From Flabesymbios commensalis (lineage: Eukaryota > Annelida > Polychaeta > Terebellida > Flabelligeridae), in assembly GCA_964017125.1 (NCBI GenBank), contig OZ024915.1, forward strand, positions 73,662,032 through 73,726,031: DNA of 64,000 nucleotides, read 5' to 3'. The translations under genes were made by a program, and so were the position numbers. Numbering within the stretch: the stretch's first letter is position 1; each line of letters begins with the position of its first letter. Of the stretch, positions 45,031 to 56,264 are shown piece after piece. The notes under the pieces were generated by a model that did not search any database, had not been told where the DNA came from, and saw only the letters and a list, made by a program, of their open reading frames with translations.

Positions 45031-45118
45031 ACATGTGCTGATTATTATTAAATATAAGTTATCATACACTATAGTATAGTATCAAAAAATAATACAATAA
45101 ACCATTTTCAACTTTTAA

Positions 45119-45621
45119 AGGGACCCCTTGGGATGAGACATTTTCAATGTTGTCAATTTTAAAAATTTAATTTTTTATGAAGCTATATAGCCTACTGATT
45201 TTAACTAAATATACAAAAAAGTCAAAAAACAATTTTAAAGCAACAAAAAAGAGTGAAATAGTTGTATTTCCGGAGCGTATATTTCCATGTAAACAAAACA
45301 AGTTAGCAATATTCAACACTTTACATCACATATTCCCACGTATCAGACGGTAAGATCAAAGCAGTCGCCGCTAATTGGTGTCTTATAGTCAGGACATGGG
45401 AGGACACACCTGCGGCACTGATTGTCTACCCAACGCTGGGCCGATGCCATCAGCATGTGGCCCAATGCTATGAAAACACTCAATCATCCTTCAGGAAATG
45501 TTGATTAAAAATATTTGTAAAAATATGAAAATTCTGAAAAAAAATAAAAACATGATCCGTGGGATACACTACTTCAGTACGGACTTAAAAACGAAAATTG
45601 ATGTCATCCCAAGGAGCTGCT
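45119..45621 (+). mobile_element. 503-bp TTAA-flanked non-autonomous element, copy 2
   Basis: TTAA at 45115-45118 and 45622-45625. Ends AGGGACCCCTTGGGATGA and, inverted, AGCAGCTCCTTGGGATGA. It matches 17535-18056 throughout, including the embedded CAACGCTGGGCCGA segment. Confidence 0.88.
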
Positions 45622-45654
45622 TTAAATTCATGGCGATAGCAGCTACATATAGAC

Positions 45655-45905
45655 TCACTATTTTATCTTCCATTTGTCCCTTCTTTGAATAGATAAGCTC
45701 GACACCCAGTCGTCACAAAGCCATACTCTATGCAGCCTTTCAGCCTTTTTGCTTTCGTTTTACAAATACCCCCTTCTCTGCATCATTGATGCCGAGCTCC
45801 CCATTAAGAAGATCACTGGCTGAAGCTTCACTGCCCAGTTTTCTGTCTATTCTTAGGATGCTTTGTTACAACGTGTGTTAGTTGTTTATTCTACAATGAT
45901 GCAGT
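45655..45905 (+). repeat. CTCTGCATCATTGATG dispersed repeat
   Basis: ACAAATACCCCCTTCTCTGC, ATCATTGATGCCGA, TCTGTCTATTCTTAGGATG and TAGTTGTTTATTCTAC; parallel to 59520-59790. Confidence 0.75.
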
Positions 45906-46349
45906 AGTGGATACTACATGTATTATTAAACGACCCGGAAAGACCACATGCCAATATTGAGGTCATCAAGTAATGTAAACAGTTTAGTGTAACATTTCAA
46001 GCCAGCCAAACTTTTGATTTTCCGATGTCTTTTATTTGATTGATCTGACTAATGAAATCACCACATGTAAATATAGAGGTCACCTGGGTTCATAGTCCAT
46101 GGAAACAGCGGGGTGACAGTCACATAAACAAACCGTGAGTATCTATCTCCCCGAAATCCTCTGTTTATGGTCACGCCACCTAACGAGTCTGTGTGCAGCC
46201 TTCCCAGCATGCCGTGCAGTAAACAGTCTGAAGCGTTGACCCAACATTAAGCCCACAATGGTTCAAAGCCTGGTATTTCTTGGATGCTGCACTAGTTATT
46301 CATCATCTAGCGACGGCGGGTTTCATCACCTGATCCACACATGAGTTAC
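45906..46349. other. No gene recognised
   Basis: It follows the candidate exon on the minus strand and would be intron. No further exon stands out. Confidence 0.35.
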
Positions 46350-46526
46350 CTCTGGCATTTCTGGCATCTCGGCTCGGGCACCTCCGGCCACCTTCTTGTA
46401 CATCCTCAGGTCATGCCGTGCGCACAGCTCTCCCAGGACACCAATCTGCTTGACAGGTTGAATCAGGTCCATTAACCATGTTAACCTGGGCTGAATGTGT
46501 GTCAGGTGTCCAGACACCACAATCAA
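46350..46526 (-). CDS. Candidate internal exon of an unrecognised host gene
   Basis: 177 bp, exactly 59 codons. Acceptor TGTGCTAG precedes 46526 and donor CAGAG|GTAACT follows 46350; both introns would be phase 0. The frame reads SGHLTHIQPRLTWLMDLIQP, then VKQIGVLGELCARHDLRMYK, then KVAGGARAEMPEMPE. The base composition is clearly GC-richer than its surroundings, and the peptide looks like a conserved, amphipathic, soluble protein. I do not recognise the family. No neighbouring exon was found, so long introns or a stranded exon are both possible. It has no repeat partner in the window. Confidence 0.5.
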
Positions 46527-46529
46527 CTA

Positions 46530-47389
46530 GCACAATGAGTTGGCTTATATGCACTGCATTGTAAATTACCCAGATAAATGTCAGATGGTTTGGAGTCTTG
46601 CTTTTAAATTTGCTGTTTGGGCCATCATCATTCAATATCTAGATAACACACAATAATTATTATAACGATTTTTTCGCGTTATAATATCTGCCGACGATTC
46701 CATTTCCACGTACATTTTTAAAACATCTTATTACAATCCCTGTTTCATTCTTCTATTGATTTAATGGACATATATATATATATTAATAATATTACAAATG
46801 TGTGTGTTTATTTGTGCCATTATATTTCATTCTATTAAAAAAAACTAATACAGAGTCACATTTTAAACATTAAACAAATTGTCATGATTTGTTTCTCTAT
46901 ATAGTGCTGTAACTGGCATCTGAGCTGATCCATCAAGCAGAACCAAGCCATTTCTCCTTATTTCTCCATATCCTCGGAATGTATTCCGTTGCGATATAAT
47001 ATATTCTAAACTTGTCAATAACGTGACCCTGATTTAATATATTGTGGAAATGATAGTGTTTAAAATATCATTATCATTGTATTGCTCAACATGCTAAATG
47101 GTCAATGTATAAAACGGGTCTATTATCGACACTTTTCTCATTGTGTATATGTATAATGTTACAATTAATCCTATTGTGATCAGATAATAACATTTATGAA
47201 GGTCTTAGAGAAATCACCGATTTGACATTTGTGGTATAGCCCATAGATAACATTTACTTTTGAAATAAGTTTGAAACGTTCTGTAAAAAGATATTCGTAA
47301 CTGACGCATTTGTACTTTTCATCGGAAGAAATACATTTCAATCGATTTTGGTCCAACAAGTTTACATGTATGACAAACAACAAAACCAG
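46530..47389. other. AT-rich, nothing recognised
   Basis: No supported feature. Confidence 0.35.
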
Positions 47390-47635
47390 AATGATTGTCA
47401 GAATGATGGTGATAGATCAATCAGAGTCACCACCAGATGGCACAAAAGTCTAGATATAACAAATGCCACGATCATTTTACGTATAAAAATAAAAACAGGT
47501 CAGTGAAAAAAATGCTTAGCTGTCAGTAGGATGGTATAACGGAGCTAACATGTTTCCTTTTGAAACAGACACAAATAAAGTCTCAGAGCAGCACCTAGCT
47601 TCTAAATATAACTAAGGTTAACCTGAGAAATTATT
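47390..47635 (-). repeat. Dispersed repeat, inverted partner of 40990-41235
   Basis: CACCACCAGATGGCACAAAA, CAGGTCAGTGAAAAAAATGC, TTGAAACAGACACAAATAAA, TAACTAAGGTTAACC. Confidence 0.8.
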
Positions 47636-48054
47636 CACAAGACATCGCCTTCTTCTCTTGGCTCTCATTGATCAAGTTGGTGAAATGGAAGGTTACCGTA
47701 ACACTTATTTGGACATACACATGCACCTGCCTAAAGCGGAACTAACGATTATGTACTCACTCCATAACGTCAACTGTAACAATACTGCATAAGAAACAGC
47801 TTTATACTTATTTTTATATAATATTATTCAATATGAAGACAACAGCACAATTCCAATAAGTAGGGTGTGCGCCCAAGTCACACCTTATTTGTTGGAAGGG
47901 TACATCATATCACACTATAAATGAATACCGTTAGAAAATCTACAAATCATCATCCATAAAAATATTCAAAAAGTTGAAGCAAACTTACAGTCGATGTATA
48001 ACACCAACGATGAACTTTGTCAATTTTGTGTATATCTTTTTTGTCAATGACACA
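47636..48054. other. No feature recognised
   Basis: No supported content. Confidence 0.35.
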
Positions 48055-48510
48055 ATGACTCAGCTAATACGATCTCGGCCACAATGACACGCAAATGTGA
48101 TCTCAGACACACTAACATGGCTAATACGATCTCGACCACACAGACACGGCTAACACGATCTCGGCCACAGTGACACAGTTAATACGATCTCAGACACACT
48201 AACTATATTTTAACTTTTATATTGTTACTTAGTAAGAATGCGCTTTTGCACAACCTTTATATAATTTTACCTAGGCTCCAGGTATCTGCAGAACCGAGTC
48301 AGCCAAGCTGCCTGTTTTAGATGTTATTGCTATGTCATGTTTTATATCACAAGTCGCCAAAATAGCTGTTGTTATCTAATGTTTTACTGTATGCACTTGC
48401 GACTAAAAATAAATTAAAAAAAAACATCGACATGGCTAATACGATCTCGACCACAAAGACAAGGCTAATACAAGCTCAGCCACAATAACACGGCTAATAC
48501 AAACTCGCTC
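48055..48510 (+). repeat. GCTAATACGATCTCG minisatellite, split by an insert
   Basis: Units of about 33 bp (GGCTAATACGATCTCGACCA, CAATGACAC) run 48060-48190 and resume at 48432-48510. Confidence 0.8.
48192..48428 (+). mobile_element. Short retroposed insert with A-rich tail
   Basis: This 237-bp segment is foreign to the array and ends ACTAAAAATAAATTAAAAAAA. That suggests a 5'-truncated LINE or SINE end. No source element is recognised. Confidence 0.5.
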
Positions 48511-48559
48511 ATATCTCTTAATTAACCAACGTCATAGATTGACCCGAGAACGTTCAGCT

Positions 48560-48635
48560 CTGTATTGCGATGGCAAACAGCAGTAACTGCTAGTTGAAAA
48601 TTTAGTGGTTAGTGCTGTTTAAGCACTGCAGAGCT
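48560..48635. repeat. GTAACTGCT hairpin
   Basis: CAGCTCTGTATTGCGATGG, CAAACAGCAGTAACTGCTAG and the inverted AGTGCTGTTTAAGCACTGC, AGAGCTG. Confidence 0.65.
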
Positions 48636-48689
48636 GACTGCTGCGGTTTTTCATGAGGACATTGCGATGACCAGAGATAACACAGTTGC

Positions 48690-48920
48690 ACTTGACAAGC
48701 CTTCTCAACTGGATAATCAGAGGAGTGCAAACCGCTGTATTTATCTGAGGACATCAAAAATGTATACGGTCACACACCCGAGGGACTGCACCCCATTAAT
48801 TGTCTTTGTGAACAGACACTGGAGACGTGGAGAGGCTAAGTGGATTACACCTCCATGACAAATGGACATCACATGATATTCTCATGTCATTGCGACCCAG
48901 ACACGATCTGTCCTCGCCAA
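48690..48920 (+). repeat. Dispersed repeat, copy 1 (partner 62950-63172)
   Basis: GACAAGCCTTCTCAACTGGA, TAATCAGAGGAGTGCA, ATGTATACGGTCACACACC and GAGACGTGGAGAGGCTAAGT are nearly identical to the second copy. Confidence 0.9.
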
Positions 48921-49329
48921 GGTGCGACATAGATGTTACACCATCAGCCACCAGACAAGATCTTGAGTTTATCCGTCGTAGAGAATGCTTATTGTAGTAG
49001 CATTTTGCAGAGCCATTTAAGCATTCCGTTGAGACATAGTGTTTAATTGGCTATGTGAATATAATGAGATTAAGTAACTTTGTGAGTTTTTCACATTTAT
49101 TTATCTTATAGTAAAAACTGAGAATAATATCACAATATATTTAAAAGTGTTGTATTCTAAAAAAACATATCACTCTAATTGAAAATGCATGCATATATCA
49201 TATTGTTCCACTGAAACAAGCGTTTTACTGTGTCACATTTTATCTCTTTTAGAAATATTATGTGGACTCATAACCACTAGCTCATGTGTTTTATCGTCTC
49301 CTCAATGAAGATACGGCCAGTTAAAAATC

Positions 49330-49440
49330 CGCACAGAGTCATGGACTATGCTGCCTTTTCAGCTTTCTTTCCCCAAATCCCCCCAGTCTCTGCATCATTG
49401 ATGACCAGCACCCCCTTAAGAGGATCACAGGAAGAAGAAT
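49330..49440 (+). repeat. CTCTGCATCATTGATG dispersed repeat fragment
   Basis: CCCCCAGTCTCTGCATCATT, GATGACCAGCACCCCCTTAA, GAGGATCACAGG. Confidence 0.7.
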
Positions 49441-50814
49441 GACAACTTGTATCGTACTGTTTTCCTTACTGCGTTGAAGTTGCAGGAACGTAATATTTTC
49501 TTGGCTGTATATAACAAACATACCATTAATAAATATCAGTGTTAGCTCGGATGAATAATTAGAATGAATTATATAATACGACTGGAGACATGCTGTGGTA
49601 ATTTAACTGATAATACAGATTGAGAAATCCTGTAGATAAGAAGAAGTGCACGTTTTGGTTATCAATTTTTATATCAAATGACACACAATGGATTTAAAGA
49701 TTGTGAATAATTATTTTTAATTTTGCTATTTGCTTTTATTATGAAACGCTAGAACATTATGCAATCCGATATTTTCTAGCAGCAATGTCTGTTTGTAATT
49801 TAATGACAGAAGCTCTGCTGATATGAGTTTGATGTACGGGGATGTTTCGTAACTAAGCAAGGTAAAAATGAGTTTATATGAGAATACGATCACTCCAGCT
49901 CTCTGCTGAGACAAGCAGAGTGTTTCGGAATACACATTGGGTCAAGAGTGGCCCAACGTCTGACGCTCTCGGGCCACACTTGAACCAACGCTTTGTATAT
50001 GGATCTGACAGCTTGTCATACAGTGACGTAAACGTAACACGTGTCATGTCATGTCATACAGTGGAGCAAACACAGCATTCTAACAAACATCGTAATGTGC
50101 TGTTTTTCATATAGCTGTGCATGGTTGATACTTTAAAATACAGGCAGATATCCAGACATTTCATACATTGAAACTATATCACGCATGATGATAAACCTTG
50201 TGAAATTATCTAGCGTCGTTTGATCAGGGGGGAGGGGGGGGGGGGTCAACGTAATTGTATACAATCGCATAGAGTAAGTACTCTTAAATATAATAGCAGA
50301 CAGTCCATACAAATTATACAGAGAAAACGTGTTTGTCAAATTGAAATTTACAGAAAAAATGAATTTTAAAATAAAATAATTTGAAATGCAAATTTCAATT
50401 GTTTCATTGAGTTTATTAGAGTAAGTTGACAAAACATGGATACATTATTTTAGGATTATTTAACGCAAACTCATCATATTGAAATAATACATTGTAAAGT
50501 TATCATTATATGTCTATTATTAGTGTTTGGACAAGCCATTTTAAATACATGTATGCACCACTATGTATAACCATACAAAATTATCCCGTATTAAAACACA
50601 AATGATGAATAGCCATGATGTGTGATACTGTGTTTATAAGGTACATCCCTCATAACACAATAAATCAGCCACCATGAAGCATCGAGTCTGAATGTGATAT
50701 TTGTGAGCATTACTCACAACAGTATTACATGTAAGCGGCCTCGTTATGGGCGGTGGAATCCGCTGACATCAGCACAAATTACAATAGGCCTATAACCATA
50801 ATAGTGAGGGAGGG
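49441..50814. other. No gene; one CAACGTTGG-type palindrome
   Basis: 49935-49998 reads ACATTGGGTCAAGAGTGGCC, CAACGTCTGACGCTC, GGGCCACACTTGAACCAACG. A G run lies at 50228-50246. Confidence 0.5.
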
Positions 50815-51120
50815 GGATAAAATATGAAGAATTAGGTTTTAGGCCACCTCTGTGCACATATAGACTACACTGGACCAGGAGAACTTCTTGAGGATGACGA
50901 GATTAATTTTATGACACTGCCCTCCAGACACACGATTCAATATTTGAACCCTGGAGGTCTGAGGCCAAGCTCACTACTTCTCGGTCACGGAGGATCCCCT
51001 CAATATTGTATCTTTACGAGAGAGCAGGGTAAAAACATTTTTTTCTTTAAAACTTGAATCTCAGAACGGGGTTAGAACCAGCTATTTCTACTTTCCAAGG
51101 GGCCAGCTAGAACAACTGCA
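50815..51120 (-). mobile_element. Composite SINE, family 2, copy 3
   Basis: Worn copy: the module 2 head (GACCGAGAAGTAGTGAGCTT) and the body AGTTCTCCTGGTCCAGTGTA are clear, while module 1 box B is degraded. Confidence 0.7.
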
Positions 51121-51179
51121 CTGTATTTTATCACACCAACCCAAACCTTTGTGTTACATTAAAATTCAACCGTTCTAGT

Positions 51180-51400
51180 GAGGGATCCACGGTTAGCAGG
51201 TAAATCCCCTTTTTAGAGAATAAATGACTAAAATGTCGTCTTGACGGCTGACACTTCCCCGTTTATTGCACATTTGTATTTATCCACGGCCTAGCGGAAA
51301 ACTCAACTGCTTAAATAATAAATATGTTAAATGTCGTTCCGATAGCTGACACCCCTCCGCCTATTGCAGATTAGTATTAATCCTAAGCCTATTGTTCACA
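51180..51400 (+). repeat. Two direct units of about 107 bp
   Basis: AAATGTCGTCTTGACGGCTG, ACACTTCCCCGTTTATTGCA and AAATGTCGTTCCGATAGCTG, ACACCCCTCCGCCTATTGCA. Confidence 0.75.
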
Positions 51401-51479
51401 CATGTTCTTGCTCGGGTAAGATCGTGCTCTCATTCTTATTTCTACTTTGAATATTAAATATTATCCAGGTGATTAAATA

Positions 51480-51735
51480 CATTAAATTCACATGACTCTT
51501 TTTATTTATTTCAGGATCGTAATTGATTCAGACATTTCATATTTAATTGGAAATAATTCAACATTTGTATTACATAAAATTGCATTTGAACAAGCTTAGT
51601 AAGCTGTACTTAACCTGAGGTGGTCGTCAACACTAGTTTAACACAGAGAGCTAGGTAAGCTGGACGATGAATAAATAATACGTGTAAAGTAGCCGTCAAC
51701 ATATTGGCAATCAGAGTAGCAGGCCACCAGGTGAC
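51480..51735 (-). repeat. Dispersed repeat, inverted partner of 33216-33620
   Basis: It holds a single 31-bp unit (GCCACCAGGTGACTCTTG) where the other copy has about twelve. Confidence 0.8.
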
Positions 51736-52299
51736 TCTTGAAACATATAATAATACCAATAACAATAATAAGAAGAATACTTGGTAATTTCACCACAATA
51801 TAAATGATTCATAAGCAAAATGAACACTACAGAGTAATGAGACATCCATAAAGACTTTTAAAGTCGCTATCATGGATGCCACCTTAGTAGATGATGCATT
51901 AAACAATGATAAATAAATGATTGAGAGCTGATATAATATTTTAAGTGAAACGAAATAAACATAATAAAGACACAAAACGTTGTTATGTAATTCTGTAAGG
52001 ACAACACAAAAATATACAAGAAAAACAGTATGTCCCTCATAAGTATGATGCTTGTCTTGAAATAGTACTTAGCGGATTATAATGGCATTATAAACCGAAG
52101 GAAAACAGCAAAACTAAATATGGTGGGAATCGAATAGTGTGTAAAAACAAACATGAAATAACTCGAAAAATGACTCATGTTCGGGCTCGTTCACATGTAT
52201 AGTAAATTGCCAACTGGCACAAAATTGCATATTTCTCAATACAAGAACGCTTAACATATGACCTTTGATACTATGTGAGATTATTTTGTGTAAAATTTT
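51736..52299. other. AT-rich, nothing firm
   Basis: It may include the 3' UTR of the minus-strand LINE that ends here. Confidence 0.35.
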
Positions 52300-52776
52300 G
52301 ATTGGTGTCGTATTTTTTTAAATTGGTAGACTATATTTAATACATTTACGTGAAAAATCATGTTTGACTAGGCTATTTCGTATTTGGTGACATCCTCGTG
52401 TTGAATATAGTTGTGAACTGTAGTATTTGTTGCAAAATTAAAATGAGCAAAATAATTTGGAAGAAGATTATTTATATATTTATAATACAATTGTCCTTGT
52501 TGCAGATAATGAATGTCATCTATTTTCAATATTTCATGCTTTTTGCAAATAACATCTGAGTGTGAACACAACTTATTTTTTTAACTTATGCGAATAGCTT
52601 TTTTTGAAGTTTATATGTTCGTTTCGAGTCTTATCCCCGAGTAAGTATACAATAATTTAAATGGGGAATGATGATAGAACTATATATGATAAGTAATATG
52701 TTTTCAGGGAGTTCCTATTTTAATTTGTTTATTATGCCTATTATTTTAAAGATTGTATTTGCTATTTTAGCTAATA
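52300..52776 (-). mobile_element. LINE C-terminal part, minus strand
   Basis: After the insert the minus strand resumes with AKIANTIFKIIGIINKLK, IIYSSIIIPHLNYCI, LQKKAIR and then HSDVICKKHEILKIDDIHYL, QQGQLYYKYINNLLPNYF. This is the usual post-polymerase region of CR1/Jockey-group elements. Several stops show decay. Confidence 0.75.
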
Positions 52777-53408
52777 GTCAGCCAGCCAAGGGCTGCTAAA
52801 GTGATGAAAAAATGACTAGATGGCATTTCTTTGTTACAAGCAATCTGACACATCAGGCATGTCCAGTAGGGTTCTGGGGACCCCGCCTGGCCGGATAACA
52901 AACTCTCACTGCGATTAAAAGCATATTATGACGTCATTCAAAATGGCCGCCTAGGAAACAGTAGGAAAATCTAAATTATGTATAGTTTTGCCGATACTTG
53001 ACCGAATTTCACAATCTTGTTTTTATTTTATACATTTTAGAGGTCGCTGATTCCGAATATGCAAAGAAAATTAACAAAAAGCCACTGTAAATTTGTCAAA
53101 AGACCATAATATATTTTTTTATATAGATTTTCTAATGCATTGAGCCTTTAAACGAGAAGACCTGTACATCGAGCACTATAGCGGAAGATTTATCTACAAT
53201 GGATTGCAGTGAGCTGTGTCTGTGAGCAAGCAAGCAGTCCCATGGCGTGCTAGTGTTCTGTTATCAAAAGCATAGTTAGTCATTTATTACATCCCAATAT
53301 CTGACTATATAATGTTCCACCATTATTGCATATTTTGTTTAGTAAAATTATACTATTGCTTCGACTTTCCTTGTAAAATATGTGCTTTTCTGCATTAACT
53401 AGATTTAA

Positions 53409-56264
53409 TTAGTGATGTGTACAAACATCCTCAACATTAACGGCCATTACCACCAACATCATCAAGCAGCAGAAGGCTCTGTTTGAAGATAGTTCAGGCT
53501 GATTGTTTTCCAATGCTTTTGGAAGAGGATGTGCTGTCACAATCTGCCAGTACGTAGCTTACATAAAATTAGAACACCAAGAAGATTATTTTTCTTACCT
53601 CGTACTAGTCTATCTGGAATATCATTAAACATAATGTCATGACTGTATCCACATTCAGGAAATATTTCCCTAAAAGTCGACATATTCATATCGTTCTCAC
53701 CAAATAAGTTGATGAGAAGTAACATAACATCTGTACAAGACAAAGCAATTATAGGTAACCCAACAGTGGCATACTAGTAAGGCTGAAGTTCGCATCTCAA
53801 TACTTTAGCTCAATGTCTCCATATTATCTCCTGTTGCACTGAATGTACTCTTGTGGATCTTTCATAAATTGGTTTATCCATACTCCGTACAGTGCATGTA
53901 CATCTATCAAGATACAGACTCTGGAAGTGATCAATATCTTCACTGACAGTGACAATAAAGGTTGCTTTGAATGGTGAGTTCATGATTGCCCCACTTTCAG
54001 CTAAAGACAGAGGCACACACACAAGTTCATGTGTAAGTATCGCTGATATATATCATACAGCTTTGAAACCGATGTTCTCTTATCATTAAGATATTTTATA
54101 CTCTTTTTTCTGCTTAAACAAAAATTGTGAGCTCCAAATGTATATCAATACGTGTATCAAGGTTACAGTTTGAGTGTACTACTAGATTTTGAGTACTCAA
54201 CAAGTCTTTTATTGCATGGGCTATTATCACAAGTTTGTTAGATCAGTGAAGTACACATTGTGCGTGTTATTAAGGTAGCCAAGCATACCATAGCACTGCA
54301 ACAGTAGTGCTTTGAAAATGCGCTCATGTATACGTGTATACATGTATACTCACTCGGATGACGTTAATATGGTCTCTATGTATGTAGAGCCATGCCAGTA
54401 TCTTTAATCCTGTGTCCAGATTCCAATAAGCATCACTACCAGCTAGGATAAAAACTGATGTAAGCTCTATCATGTTAGTTATGACAAATCACATAGTTTG
54501 TGGGGGCCCCTAATCAAAGGATTGTTCATTGAACGTTATTGAAGATATATAGTGGTTGAAACCAATACGACACTAGTCTGAATGGTTTATTAGTTAGCCT
54601 ATTATGCCATCTCAGGACTTTGTAGTCAGACTTGTCATGGATGCTTGCCTGTGTTACTTGGTGAACATACTGGATTTAACACAAATTCTTCCATCGTTCC
54701 ATGTGTTATCTGATAACTCTCACAAACTATATGGACGTCACATATCACACCAATAGCACTGTAATACTTTTTGAGAAGAGGCCACTACAAGTCTGCAACT
54801 CGATCTTTGGAAACTTTATCTTTGGTTGGTCATCAAAGATTAGTTTATTTTGACCGAGCAATTCATGATTGCTGTGTTGTACCAGTCACTACATTAAATT
54901 TTAATAAGGGCACCATTTCCATCGTTGTTTTCAACAGTACTGCATCCCTCATTGAAAACTGAGCATGGTGGGATCAAATGCACACCATAGGGCCTAACCA
55001 CAAAATTTAATCGAAATGCAAACATGATACAACGAATATGATTATTCATTTACATCGTCCTTTAAACTAGAGAGGGGCGTGGCGCAATGGCTAGAGCGCG
55101 GAGCTTTGCCAATGTCGCTGCCTGCCGTGCGGTTTCAAATCCCGCTTGGTGCAGGATTTTCAGAGAAATATCATGTTTCTCCCCTCTCAATATTGGGGCA
55201 TTATTTCGATGCTGTGTCCTTGGGCAAGGCACTTTACCCTCACATGCTTCACTTGACTCAGGTGTAAATGAGTACCTGGTAGGACAGAGATGGCAATGTG
55301 TGCGATTAGTTCCTAGCGCCGAAATGGCTGCAAGTGCTGTTTGCTCCAAATGGGAGTTGAAATGGTACATGAATGAACAGGTCCAGTGACCAGGGGTAAT
55401 ATGTGTGAAGCGCACAGAGCATTGTATGTGCGCTATATAAGAACTCACCATTATTATTATTATTATAAACACCATTTCTCCTCGGGACACAAAGTCGGCT
55501 GTGGAATAAAACCGAGACTGGTTTCTGATTCCGACCATGCCGGATGTTTGTCATCATGGTTGTGTATTACATTGATATCAACTTTTAGAAAAGCATGGAG
55601 TGTGCAGTATTGCTTACAATGATATCCATCATTTCTTCTGTCGAGATATTGACATAATATATCATATTGTGATAATACGCACAAGGCGACGTAAAGCAAT
55701 AGTCACTCACTCATAATGAACTATTCCTCTGAGAACAACGTTTTTTCCTGCCAATAACCTGTTCTTGTTCATGGACAATTTGTAGATGCTTCAATCAAAG
55801 CTTGTGGTTTGGTCTATGGGACATCAGTCTGTTATGGAGCTGACCCACGCTGCTGCCGTAGAACTAAGACTCATCTCACTCATCTTTATGCCAATGATCT
55901 GCTATGAAGCATAGCAACAGACTAAGATCGTGTATTCTGCTGAATTGTCTAACCCATTATCTGCTTGTTTTGGTACAAATGCATTAATTATATATGTTGT
56001 AAATACAATGTATCGAACGATACAGAGTGTGAACTTCATTATCACGTCCTTATCGTCATCAATGTGATCTTCAATAACATCAACACATATATATTGCTTG
56101 TTGGAATCATTTTTATCGTGTAACTATCATCTAATCAATTCACCTACCATATTCACCTGTAGAGGTGTATGAACTCTTGGGTAATATATAAATATGTTTT
56201 GAAGAAATGAGCTTGTAACCACTTCAAATGAAGAGTTCAGCAACATCGCTATAATTATAGATCT
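53409..56264 (-). CDS. Candidate seven-exon gene (3' part), unknown protein
   Basis: Exons on the minus strand: 56264-56157, 54958-54890, 54784-54658, 54442-54350, 54000-53884, 53730-53599 and 53533-53409 (TAA stop). Each intron has GT..AG borders. Codon phases agree at every junction (0, 0, 1, 1, 1, 1), giving about 256 codons with no internal stop. Peptides by exon include SFEVVTSSFLQNIFIYYP; MRDAVLLKTTMEMVPLLKF; AIGVICDVHIVCESYQITHG; DAYWNLDTGLKILAWLYIHR; SPFKATFIVTVSEDIDHFQS; LLLINLFGENDMNMSTFREI; FCCLMMLVVMAVNVEDVC. The final segment is hydrophobic and could be a membrane anchor. I cannot name the family; it is either the cargo or the own gene of the surrounding element, or captured host exons. 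The first exon is the least certain, and more 5' exons may be missing. Confidence 0.5.
55071..55475 (+). mobile_element. tRNA-derived SINE, family 4, with (ATT)n tail
   Basis: Box A TGGCGCAATGGCTAGAGCG (55080), box B GGTTTCAAATCCCGC (55131). The middle motif CCTTGGGCAAGGCACTTTAC is known from several invertebrate and fish SINEs. The end GTGCGCTATATAAGAAC is followed by ATTATTATTATT. It sits in an intron of the candidate gene. Confidence 0.9.
55480..55712 (+). mobile_element. tRNA-derived SINE, family 3, copy 2
   Basis: TTTGTCATCATGGTTGTGTA, TTCTGTCGAGATATTG and GCGACGTAAAGCAATAGTCA plus CTCACTC match 21113-21395. It lies just downstream of the family 4 SINE. Confidence 0.7.

Noticed and set aside
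54771-54962. Plus-strand 63-codon frame
   Set aside because: It is the shadow of two phase-consistent minus-strand exons.
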